Positions 1 through 5,256 of a stretch of DNA of 5,256 nt are shown here, piece by piece. Source of the stretch: Promethearchaeota archaeon (GTDB lineage: Archaea > Asgardarchaeota > Lokiarchaeia > Sigyniarchaeales > SOKP01). The position numbers and the translations under genes are program-made. Where the stretch lies: NCBI GenBank assembly GCA_030612905.1, contig JAUWNA010000165.1:1-5256 (forward strand). Reading direction: 5' to 3'. How positions within the stretch are numbered: position 1 is the first letter of the stretch; the number at the start of each line of letters is the position of its first letter. The notes beneath the pieces are model-generated. The model made no database searches. It saw nothing but the letters and a program-made list of their open reading frames with translations, and was not told where the DNA came from.

Positions 1-146
1 TAAGGAGTTTAATGGTCATTTATCCCGTAATAGCTCTGGTAATCGCTATTGTTGCAATATATTTTTACCCTTTAGATGGCAAATATTTAAAACAAATCAA
101 AGAACAACGCGACGAAATTCATCAAGAAAAAAAATCAAAAATCTAA
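1..146 (+). CDS. C-terminal fragment of a GPH-type MFS transporter (5' end outside window)
   Basis: This is an open frame entering from the left edge (first full codon at base 3) and ending at TAA 144-146, giving 47 residues. The visible part is one hydrophobic helix (about residues 5-21), a YPLDG turn, and a charged Lys/Glu/Gln tail. Aligned without gaps to the last 47 residues of the transporter at 1863-3254, 24 positions are identical, including the YPL-x-G turn and the EIH near the end. It is therefore the last membrane helix and cytoplasmic tail of a paralogous transporter. An in-frame ATG at base 12 is not a likely start, because the homology continues upstream of it. Substrate unknown. 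It lies 72 bases before the oxidoreductase on the same strand, with an oligo-T tract between. Read directly from the sequence; the family call rests on the paralogue. Confidence 0.85.
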   Translation, partial: RSLMVIYPVIALVIAIVAIYFYPLDGKYLKQIKEQRDEIHQEKKSKI

Positions 147-147
147 C

Positions 148-161
148 TTTTTTTTTATTTT
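148..161 (+). terminator. Oligo-T transcription terminator after the first transporter
   Basis: Nine consecutive T (148-156), then A and four more T, begin one base after the TAA stop at 144-146. No GC-rich hairpin precedes them. A T tract alone directly after a stop codon is the usual archaeal intrinsic terminator. It suggests that at least part of transcription ends here and that the oxidoreductase has its own promoter. Confidence 0.55.
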
Positions 162-170
162 ATTAAGTAT

Positions 171-180
171 CTATAAAGTA
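171..180 (+). promoter_or_regulatory. Candidate TATA box for the oxidoreductase gene
   Basis: CTATAAAGTA lies between the upstream oligo-T tract and the oxidoreductase gene. An archaeal start site is expected about 25-27 bases past the box centre, near 201-203. That would give a leader of roughly 16-18 bases before the ATG at 219 and would place the alternative TTG at 186 upstream of the transcript start. The surrounding sequence is AT-rich, so the match is weak evidence on its own. Confidence 0.4.
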
Positions 181-218
181 ATATATTGTTTAAATTCATT
201 AATAAAGTTGAAAATTCT

Positions 219-1739
219 ATGAAAGTATGTGTAATTGGATCGGGTATTGCAGGACTAACCTCTGCGGCATATTTAGTAAAGAATGGCCACGAAGTCACTA
301 TTTTTGAGCAATTTAATCAAATTGGGGGTGTTACGGCTTCATTCGAAAAGGACGGATATAAATGGGATTTAGGACAACTTCTAATCGAGGGGATAGGAGC
401 GGGAGAGCCCGTTGGTGATGTACTTAAAGAATTGGGAGTGTTAGATCAAATTGAAGTGATAAAGGACGATCGAACATATATTTTCCCCGATTTTGAAATA
501 AAAAAACCTGAGAAGTATGAAGGCCTTAAATGGAGGATGGATAAGTTAAGGGAACTTTTTCCAGAGGACGCTAAAGGATTGTCTAAATACTGGAAATATT
601 ATCTGCGCTTTATGAAACTAATGACAATCGTCCGTAAAATGGAAAAAGCAAAAGGAATAAGAAAATTTGGTTATAAAAGTTCTCTATTGTTAACATTACT
701 CCCTTTAATTACCAAAAAAAATTGGAGCGCTCAAAAATTAATGGATCATCTCTTTAAATCTAAAAAGCTTCAAAGCATATTTATCTCTATATTAGCAGAT
801 TTTTTCGTAAAACCAACTCAGTTTATTGGACTCGGGGTTTTCGCTTTGAATCCAGAACCTTTCTACGATAAACGAATTCCAAAAAAATTAACGAAAAAAT
901 CTGAACATTTACATCTTTTTAATGTTTTAGGAGGAATAGGTTCTTTAATAGACGCATTAGGCAAAATAATTCAACAAAAAGGAGGAAAAATCTTAACAAA
1001 TAGTTTGGTTTCAAAAATATTCGTTGAAAACAATAAGGTTACAGGTTTACAAACTGACAACGGTCAAACACACCCTGCTGATTTAATAATTGCAAGTGGA
1101 GGGGCGAAAGAAACATTTCTGAAGCTAATTGGAAAAAAAGATTTACCTATAGAATTTTTAGAGGTAGTCGAAAATATTTCATTAATGGATTCTGTATTTA
1201 TGGTTCATTTAGGTGTAGATTATAATCCGTCGCCCTACTTATCAGAAGTATGTACTTATTATTATGGGACATACGACATTGAAGGAGGTGTAGAACGATG
1301 TTTAAAAGGACTTTACCACGAAGGGGCAGATGGTTTTGTAGTACATGTCCCTTCATTTCATTCTCCATCGATGGCCCCTCCAGATCATAATGCTATAACT
1401 ATATATACGATTTGTCCAGATTCATTAAAAGAAGGAAATTGGGAGGAGAAAAAAGAAGAATACGCTGATAAACTGTTAGAATATGCCGAGAAAAGGATTC
1501 CTAATCTTCGAGACCACATCAAAACAAAAATAATTATGACTCCGGAAGATTTTCGGAAAAGAACTAATTTAGATCATCACGCTTTTGGTGGAATAGCTCC
1601 AATCATGGGCAAACAAGGTATTCCTCATAAGACCCCAATTGAGAATTTATGGTTTGTGGGTGCACAAAGCGAAAGTGGGGGCGGTGTTAACGCAATTATA
1701 CTAAATATATGTAGGATGATGAAAAGATTTAATATTTAA
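219..1739 (+). CDS. FAD-dependent oxidoreductase, phytoene desaturase/retinol saturase superfamily
   Basis: A 506-residue flavoprotein of the CrtI/RetSat-like superfamily (COG1233 type), which desaturates, saturates or isomerises polyene and isoprenoid lipids. Visible signatures are: the Rossmann motif GSGIAG (7-12) with the acidic residue E30 ending strand 2; IGG (35-37) followed by the DGYKWDLG segment (45-52); the mid-protein NVLGGIG (235-241), matching the family's PxGG region; HSPSMAPP (381-388); TPEDF (441-445); and the C-terminal FAD-contact motif WFVGAQSESGGG (478-489). All the expected blocks are present at normal family length, so it appears intact. I chose ATG 219 because it puts the glycine motif at residue 7, as is typical. 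TTG 186 in the same frame would add 11 residues without a visible ribosome-binding site. Soluble or membrane-associated; no signal peptide. Its neighbours are two paralogous transporters. No carotenoid synthase is in view, so calling it a carotenoid enzyme would be unsupported. Substrate unknown. Confidence 0.88.
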   Translation: MKVCVIGSGIAGLTSAAYLVKNGHEVTIFEQFNQIGGVTASFEKDGYKWDLGQLLIEGIGAGEPVGDVLKELGVLDQIEVIKDDRTYIFPDFEIKKPEKYEGLKWRMDKLRELFPEDAKGLSKYWKYYLRFMKLMTIVRKMEKAKGIRKFGYKSSLLLTLLPLITKKNWSAQKLMDHLFKSKKLQSIFISILADFFVKPTQFIGLGVFALNPEPFYDKRIPKKLTKKSEHLHLFNVLGGIGSLIDALGKIIQQKGGKILTNSLVSKIFVENNKVTGLQTDNGQTHPADLIIASGGAKETFLKLIGKKDLPIEFLEVVENISLMDSVFMVHLGVDYNPSPYLSEVCTYYYGTYDIEGGVERCLKGLYHEGADGFVVHVPSFHSPSMAPPDHNAITIYTICPDSLKEGNWEEKKEEYADKLLEYAEKRIPNLRDHIKTKIIMTPEDFRKRTNLDHHAFGGIAPIMGKQGIPHKTPIENLWFVGAQSESGGGVNAIILNICRMMKRFNI

Positions 1740-1824
1740 TTGATCAAACCTCTTAATTTTTATTATAACTAATTAAAAAAATCTTAGCTAAACATTTATT
1801 AAAGAAAAAATGGATTAAGATTAA

Positions 1825-1832
1825 TTATAAAT
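1825..1832 (+). promoter_or_regulatory. Weak candidate TATA box before the second transporter
   Basis: TTATAAAT lies in the 123-base gap between the oxidoreductase and the transporter. A start site about 26 bases past the box centre would fall near 1854, inside the GGTGAT ribosome-binding site at 1852-1857, which fits poorly. Another AT-rich candidate, TATTATAA at 1761-1768, would leave a longer leader that keeps the site. The two genes could also be co-transcribed: only a five-base T tract (1757-1761) follows the oxidoreductase stop. Confidence 0.22.
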
Positions 1833-1851
1833 TTATTAAAAATGATTATTT

Positions 1852-1857
1852 GGTGAT
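1852..1857 (+). promoter_or_regulatory. Ribosome-binding site GGTGAT that fixes a TTG start
   Basis: GGTGAT is complementary to the 3' end of archaeal (and bacterial) 16S rRNA. It sits five bases before TTG 1863. An in-frame TGA at 1857-1859 rules out any earlier start, and the next in-frame ATG lies at codon 60, inside the conserved NDP-containing helix, so TTG 1863 is the only reasonable start. Confidence 0.75.
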
Positions 1858-1862
1858 GATTT

Positions 1863-3254
1863 TTGAGTAAAAAAGAATCTGGAACTCTTAAAAAAGCGAT
1901 TTTCTATAGTTTTGCACAGATAAGTGATGTAACAGCCTACCAAGCGTTTATTCTTTTAATTTTTACATTTTATTTTACTGTAGTTCAAATAAATATTTGG
2001 TTAATCACTCTAGGATATTTTATATGGACGGTTTGGAACATGTTTAACGACCCTTTAATTGGATATTTATCAGATAGAACTCACACAAAATGGGGTCGCC
2101 GCTTGCCTTATATTATTGTATTTTTCGTACCTTTGGCAGTAGTAATGTATTTTCTGTTTACACCTCCGTTGCCTGTAGGTTCAATAAATCAGGTTGGTAA
2201 TTTCTACTATTTTTTAATGATTATTCTCGTCTTTGAACTATTTTACACTGCTTTCAGTTTAAATCTGACGTCACTTTTTCCAGAAGTTTTCATGACCGAG
2301 CAAGAACGAACGAAAGCAAATAATGTTCGTCAAATTTTCTCAATTATAGGCTTAATTTTTGCGTTTATATTGCCTGGACTAATAATATCAGATTTTTCTG
2401 ATCCAGCAGCGTTACCTGAATATCAATTGTTCGGAATAATAGCCGGAATAATTGTAATTGTGGGGGTATTAATTTTTCTGCTATTTGGTCCAAAAGAAAA
2501 ACAAGAATTTCGAGAAGATTACAAGAATGCATTTGGTTTCTTTGAAACTATAAAATTTTGCTTTAAGAGTAAATCTTTTAGATGGTATATCGTTTCGGAA
2601 ACATCAAATTGGTTTGTATTTGGTATGCTTCCTACTCTCGTTCCACTCTATGCAAAATACGTTTTAAATGAATCAGACGCATTCATGGCTTCACTGCTTT
2701 TAGGTTTAACATTTATTTCAGCTACGCTTTTTATTACATTCTTGTGGAGACCCATTGTTCGCAAAATCGGTAATAGAAAAGCGTGGATGATCTCAATGAC
2801 CATCTGGATATTATCACTGTTTCCTTTAATGTTTATAGGAGATCTTATATCAGGGATGATTATTTTCTTCTTAATAGGGATGGGTTTATCTGGTTCATTG
2901 TATATTATTGACCTAGTTGTCGCGGATATCGTAGACGAAGATGAAATTGCTACAGGAATGCGTAGAGAAGCGGGATTTTATGGCGTAAATGCTTTCGTCC
3001 TTAGGTTTTCTAATATTTTAGTAATTTTAGCCATAAGCACAGTTTTTAGTACTGTTGGTTGGGCAACCTTTGATCCATCAGTTGATCCATCGCAAGTTGC
3101 TTTCGGGTTAAGAGTGTTAATATTTGTATTTCCAGCAATAGCCCTATTAATTGCCATATTGGCAATGTACAAATACCCCTTACACGGTGAAAAACTTAAA
3201 GAAGTCAAAGAAAAACTCGAGGAAATTCACGAACAAAAGAAAGCAAGAGTGTAA
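1863..3254 (+). CDS. GPH/MelB-type major facilitator transporter (MFS_2 family)
   Basis: A 463-residue polytopic membrane protein of normal length for the glycoside-pentoside-hexuronide:cation symporter family, expected to have about 12 transmembrane helices. The N-terminal half carries the family signature NDPLIGYLSDR (62-72) followed by KWGRR (76-80), the MFS motif-A loop. The C-terminal half carries DIVDEDEIATGMRREAGFYG (355-374), the matching signature of this family. The last helix ends in YPLHG and a charged Lys/Glu tail. Initiation is at TTG, supported by GGTGAT. By alignment from memory to MelB, only one of three sodium-site aspartates seems kept: D63 matches D59, N59 replaces D55, and S132 replaces D124. 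Coupling to sodium or sugar is therefore doubtful. Relatives outside the sugar porters include lysolipid transporters (MFSD2 type), so a lipid-like cargo is possible. It lies 123 bases after the oxidoreductase on the same strand and is paralogous to the fragment at the left edge. Family call firm; substrate unknown. Confidence 0.88.
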   Translation: MSKKESGTLKKAIFYSFAQISDVTAYQAFILLIFTFYFTVVQINIWLITLGYFIWTVWNMFNDPLIGYLSDRTHTKWGRRLPYIIVFFVPLAVVMYFLFTPPLPVGSINQVGNFYYFLMIILVFELFYTAFSLNLTSLFPEVFMTEQERTKANNVRQIFSIIGLIFAFILPGLIISDFSDPAALPEYQLFGIIAGIIVIVGVLIFLLFGPKEKQEFREDYKNAFGFFETIKFCFKSKSFRWYIVSETSNWFVFGMLPTLVPLYAKYVLNESDAFMASLLLGLTFISATLFITFLWRPIVRKIGNRKAWMISMTIWILSLFPLMFIGDLISGMIIFFLIGMGLSGSLYIIDLVVADIVDEDEIATGMRREAGFYGVNAFVLRFSNILVILAISTVFSTVGWATFDPSVDPSQVAFGLRVLIFVFPAIALLIAILAMYKYPLHGEKLKEVKEKLEEIHEQKKARV

Positions 3255-3267
3255 AAATTAAAAATTA

Positions 3268-3296
3268 TCTTTTTTTCTTATTTTTCTTATTTCTAT
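3268..3296 (+). terminator. Oligo-T terminator after the second transporter
   Basis: A run of T tracts (seven T at 3270-3276, five at 3281-3285, further short runs to 3298) broken by single C or A bases begins about 13 bases after the TAA at 3252-3254. This fits an archaeal-style T-rich terminator on the plus strand. It faces the convergent coiled-coil gene, whose own terminator lies about 100 bases away. Confidence 0.5.
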
Positions 3297-3373
3297 TTAA
3301 TTGTACATTATCGATAAAAGAGAAATGAATTTCCTCCAACTATTAAATTAGCTCTTAATAATCAATAAATTTT

Positions 3374-3401
3374 AAAAATTAGATAAGAAAAATAAAAGAA
3401 A
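3374..3401 (-). terminator. Oligo-T terminator (minus strand) after the coiled-coil gene
   Basis: On the plus strand this stretch has A tracts (3374-3378, 3388-3392, 3394-3397), which read as T tracts downstream of the minus-strand TGA at 3416-3418. It contains the 11-base element ATAAGAAAAAT (3383-3393), the exact reverse complement of 3280-3290 in the opposing terminator. The rest of the 161-base gap between the genes shows nothing else I can name. Confidence 0.45.
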
Positions 3402-3415
3402 TAATAATTCAGTAT

Positions 3416-4339
3416 TCAGAATTCGTAGCCACACTTCTTACACACATGCTTTTTAGCATACATTGGAATGTGACCAACATAAGACAAGACTTTTGTTTTA
3501 TCTTCAATCTGTTTTACATCCCGTCCTACTGATCCGCACATGGGACAGGTTGTCCTTTCGTCGCTAGCAAAACCACCCGTACCCATTTCTGGAGGCTTTA
3601 GCTCGCCCAACTCTATTTCGACTTCATCTAGATGAACCGTTTGAGCTTCAATTAGTTTTTCTTTAGCACCTATATTAGTGCTTAACTCTTGAATACTGGT
3701 GTCTTTTTGTAATAACAAGTTATTTAATTCCATTAATTGTTCGTTCACTTTCGTGTTTTCTTCTTGAGTACTCGTAAGTTTGCTATTCAATTCTTGAATT
3801 TCAGAAGTTAGGTTATCAATTTTTACTTGGTTTTCTGAACTTGAATTTTGAATCTCGGCTAATTGGTCCTGCAACCCATTTATTTTAGCTTTAGAGGCGT
3901 CTAGCTCTGAAGATAAACTCGAGATAGTTGCTTCAAATTCTTGCCCTTTACTTTCTAATTTCGCTTCAAGTTCGCTTGCTTTACTATTTGCGTTTTCGAG
4001 ATTAGATTTCAAGCCTTCAATTTCAGAATTCAAATTATTTACATTTTGTATTTTGTCTTCGAGTTTGCCGTTAACTTGTTCTAATATCGATTTAGTTTCA
4101 TTTAACTCATTTTTGGTGCTATCGAGCGTAGATTTAGTATTATTAAGATCATTTGTAGTAACTTCGAGTTTCCCCCGAGTAGCTTTAAGATCACTCTGAC
4201 TTTTAGTCAAATCAATTTTAGTTTCGCTAAGTTGTTTTTCTAAATCGTTAACTTTCGCTCTTAAGTCTAATAAGAACCTTCCTTCTACGGCCTGCTTCTT
4301 ATCAGGTTTCTCTTCTGCTTTAGCCCAGTCTATCGACAT
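3416..4339 (-). CDS. Long coiled-coil protein with C-terminal zinc ribbon
   Basis: A 307-residue, probably cytoplasmic protein with no signal peptide or membrane helix. Three parts are visible. Residues 1-28 are a short charged head with W5. Residues about 30-247 form one continuous coiled coil in which every seventh residue from V30 to L247 is mostly Leu/Val/Ile, including nine Leu in a row from L37 to L93. Residues 248-264 are a Pro/Gly linker (KPPEMGTGG). Residues 265-307 carry CPMCG (C265, C268) and CKKCG (C300, C303), a four-cysteine zinc ribbon with 31 residues between the pairs. The coil contains very few aromatic residues and no proline. The start ATG 4337-4339 has AGTGA six bases upstream. 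The gene is a single unit, convergent with the transporter and divergent from the acyltransferase-like gene. Similar coil-plus-ribbon proteins are, to my knowledge, frequent in Asgard archaea but functionally unassigned. The ribbon could bind protein or nucleic acid, and the coil should dimerise or act as a spacer. I do not recognise a named family. Confidence 0.85.
   Translation of the reverse strand: MSIDWAKAEEKPDKKQAVEGRFLLDLRAKVNDLEKQLSETKIDLTKSQSDLKATRGKLEVTTNDLNNTKSTLDSTKNELNETKSILEQVNGKLEDKIQNVNNLNSEIEGLKSNLENANSKASELEAKLESKGQEFEATISSLSSELDASKAKINGLQDQLAEIQNSSSENQVKIDNLTSEIQELNSKLTSTQEENTKVNEQLMELNNLLLQKDTSIQELSTNIGAKEKLIEAQTVHLDEVEIELGELKPPEMGTGGFASDERTTCPMCGSVGRDVKQIEDKTKVLSYVGHIPMYAKKHVCKKCGYEF
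4091..4195 (-). repeat. Five tandem heptapeptide repeats in the coiled coil (Leu-x-x-Thr pattern)
   Basis: Residues 49-83 of the coiled-coil protein read as five consecutive seven-residue units: SDLKATR, GKLEVTT, NDLNNTK, STLDSTK and NELNETK. Leu is always third and Thr always sixth. The codons differ between units (CTT, CTC and TTA for Leu; ACT and ACC for Thr), so this is conserved as a protein pattern and is not a fresh 21-base DNA duplication. Confidence 0.7.
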
Positions 4340-4345
4340 TGCTTT

Positions 4346-4350
4346 TCACT
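4346..4350 (-). promoter_or_regulatory. Ribosome-binding site of the coiled-coil gene
   Basis: Read on the minus strand this is AGTGA, a partial match to GGTGA, ending six bases before the ATG at 4339-4337. It supports that start codon. The match is shorter than the one before the second transporter. Confidence 0.45.
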
Positions 4351-4390
4351 TTATTTATGAGTTTTGATTTTTTTGGTTATTAATTTTTTA

Positions 4391-4400
4391 TATTTATAAT
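4391..4400 (-). promoter_or_regulatory. Candidate TATA box for the coiled-coil gene
   Basis: On the minus strand the sequence reads ATTATAAATA. A start site about 26 bases downstream would fall near 4369, leaving a leader of about 30 bases that includes the AGTGA site. The whole 198-base divergent gap is extremely AT-rich, so other boxes are possible. Confidence 0.4.
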
Positions 4401-4494
4401 TACTATAATAGGTTTGTTTTAAAAATCTATTTTTATAAAAAAAAACCATATTTTAAAGTAAAAATTGTGTAAAATTTATTTATTTTACGGTTGA

Positions 4495-4505
4495 TATATT
4501 ATAAT
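4495..4505 (+). promoter_or_regulatory. Candidate TATA box for the acyltransferase-like gene
   Basis: TATATTATAAT sits about 33-43 bases before ATG 4538. The expected start site near 4525 gives a very short leader, which fits the absence of any ribosome-binding site before this ATG. The AT-rich background lowers the weight of the match. Confidence 0.4.
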
Positions 4506-4537
4506 AATAAAAACTTATTAGATTAGAATTGAGCAAA

Positions 4538-5256
4538 ATGGAGAGAGATAATTATTCCAAATTTGAAATGGATTTTATTTCTACATCTGGAGTTTACAAA
4601 ACCCCTTTTTCATTGATTATAATTGTACAATTGTTTATTGGGGGTATAGTTTTATTTCTTGTGAACTTATGGTTTATTAATAGTTTATATTATCTTTTAA
4701 CTGGAAGCGAATTTTATTCTTTTGGGTTAAAGGCTGAGTGGTATTATTGGTTATTGCTTCCTCTAAACATATATGGTAATATTTTATTATTCACATTTAC
4801 AATCATACTATTTTCTGCTGGTATTTTTAAGCTACTGAACAAACTTTCTCCCCCTCGAGAGGGAATTTTTGAGAGAGGTAGTAAGGATTGGAAGTACATG
4901 CATAGAAGGTTCTGGGTGGCATATTTCCCAATTTGGTTGGCAAGAGCTTTACCATTGCCTTGGGTTGATATTGTTGCTTATCGCTTTTTCGGTACTCGGG
5001 TTGGAAAAAGTGTGGTTTTATATGAAGGATATGTAGATCCTTTGTTTATAGAGATTGGTGATTTTACGATGACTTCATTGAACATTTGTATTTTTTCACA
5101 TTTAATCTATCAAGATAAAATCTTAATTAAAAAAGTAAAGATTGGAAAGGCATGCGTCGTAGGACCTCACACAATAGTTTCGCCGGGTACAATCATGCAA
5201 GATTTCGCAGTATTGGGCGTAAATAGTTATACATCGATTGAACAGGAATTAGAAGG
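4538..5256 (+). CDS. Membrane-anchored hexapeptide-repeat (left-handed beta-helix) acyltransferase-like protein, 3' end outside window
   Basis: Translation from ATG 4538 is open to the right edge (239 full codons, no stop), so the protein is truncated by the window. An in-frame TAA at 4508-4510 bounds the start; TTG 4529 is a less likely alternative. Two hydrophobic stretches (about 25-47 and 68-99) should be membrane helices, followed by a basic, Trp-rich segment (117-142). From about residue 148 the sequence has left-handed beta-helix character: FFGTRVGKSV, then IEIGDF (171-176), a His at 188, and VKIGKACVVGPHTIVSPGTI (200-219), followed by a Gly-Val-Asn-Ser turn. The order Phe-Gly-Thr-x-Val-Gly, Asp-Pro-Leu, Ile-Gly-Asp, Ser-His-Leu, Lys-Ile-Gly, Val-Ser-Pro-Gly recalls the C-terminal domains of poly-lysine synthase and related peptide synthetases (the TIGR02353 type). 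An acyl- or aminoacyl-transfer role at the membrane is inferred. Reaction and substrate unknown; H188 is only a catalytic candidate. It is divergent from the coiled-coil gene. Confidence 0.75.
   Translation, partial: MERDNYSKFEMDFISTSGVYKTPFSLIIIVQLFIGGIVLFLVNLWFINSLYYLLTGSEFYSFGLKAEWYYWLLLPLNIYGNILLFTFTIILFSAGIFKLLNKLSPPREGIFERGSKDWKYMHRRFWVAYFPIWLARALPLPWVDIVAYRFFGTRVGKSVVLYEGYVDPLFIEIGDFTMTSLNICIFSHLIYQDKILIKKVKIGKACVVGPHTIVSPGTIMQDFAVLGVNSYTSIEQELE

Noticed and set aside
186..218. TTG start adding 11 residues to the oxidoreductase
   Set aside because: There is no ribosome-binding site before it, the candidate TATA box at 171-180 lies only a few bases upstream, and the added residues precede the normal N-terminus of the flavin-binding fold. 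ATG 219 fits better.
1740..1747. TTGATCAA palindrome just after the oxidoreductase stop
   Set aside because: The eight-base perfect palindrome does not extend further and has no second copy that I noticed. It is too short to call an operator.
2978..3208. Minus-strand open frame of 76 codons inside the second transporter
   Set aside because: It lies wholly antisense to the conserved C-terminal region of the transporter, has no recognisable domain or ribosome-binding site, and is most simply a by-product of the coding sequence on the other strand.
3322..3340. Possible small hairpin (GAAA...TTTC) between the convergent genes
   Set aside because: The stem is only four or five AT-rich base pairs with a tiny loop. 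It gives no support for an RNA gene or an intrinsic hairpin terminator.
4340..4537. Highly AT-rich divergent gap as a possible replication origin or regulatory hub
   Set aside because: I see no repeated origin-type boxes or long inverted repeats; two TATA-like boxes and AT-rich filler account for what is visible.

Overview
The window is AT-rich and gene-dense, with plain intergenic regions, and looks archaeal. The signs are AT-rich TATA-like boxes about 40-50 bases before starts, oligo-T tracts right after stop codons instead of GC-rich hairpins, a GGTGAT ribosome-binding site before a TTG start, and one gene with no visible ribosome-binding site. A very long coiled coil ending in a four-cysteine zinc ribbon, with low GC, recalls Asgard archaea of the Lokiarchaeia type. 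That assignment is an impression from sequence style; no marker gene is present.

Layout. Bases 1-146 hold the last 47 codons of a membrane transporter. Then come a FAD-dependent oxidoreductase of the phytoene desaturase/retinol saturase superfamily (219-1739, +) and a complete GPH/MelB-type major facilitator transporter (1863-3254, +). The cut-off transporter is a paralogue of the complete one: their C-terminal 47 residues align without gaps and 24 are identical. The left half is therefore a transporter - oxidoreductase - transporter block. No carotenoid synthase gene is visible, so the oxidoreductase substrate is open; a lipid or isoprenoid substrate that is also moved by the transporters is only an inference.

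The right half holds a convergent gene on the minus strand (3416-4339) for a 307-residue coiled-coil protein with a C-terminal zinc ribbon. A divergent plus-strand gene (from 4538, running off the window) encodes a membrane-anchored left-handed beta-helix (hexapeptide repeat) protein, probably an acyltransferase. It resembles the C-terminal domains of certain non-ribosomal peptide synthetase-like enzymes. The 161-base gap between the convergent genes holds an oligo-T terminator for each strand. The 198-base gap between the divergent genes holds two candidate TATA boxes.

I see no RNA gene, CRISPR array, insertion sequence or origin. Nothing amounts to a clear new multi-gene system. The most unusual items are the coiled coil, which keeps one heptad phase for about 32 heptads with a threonine-lined first third, and the paralogous transporters flanking the oxidoreductase.
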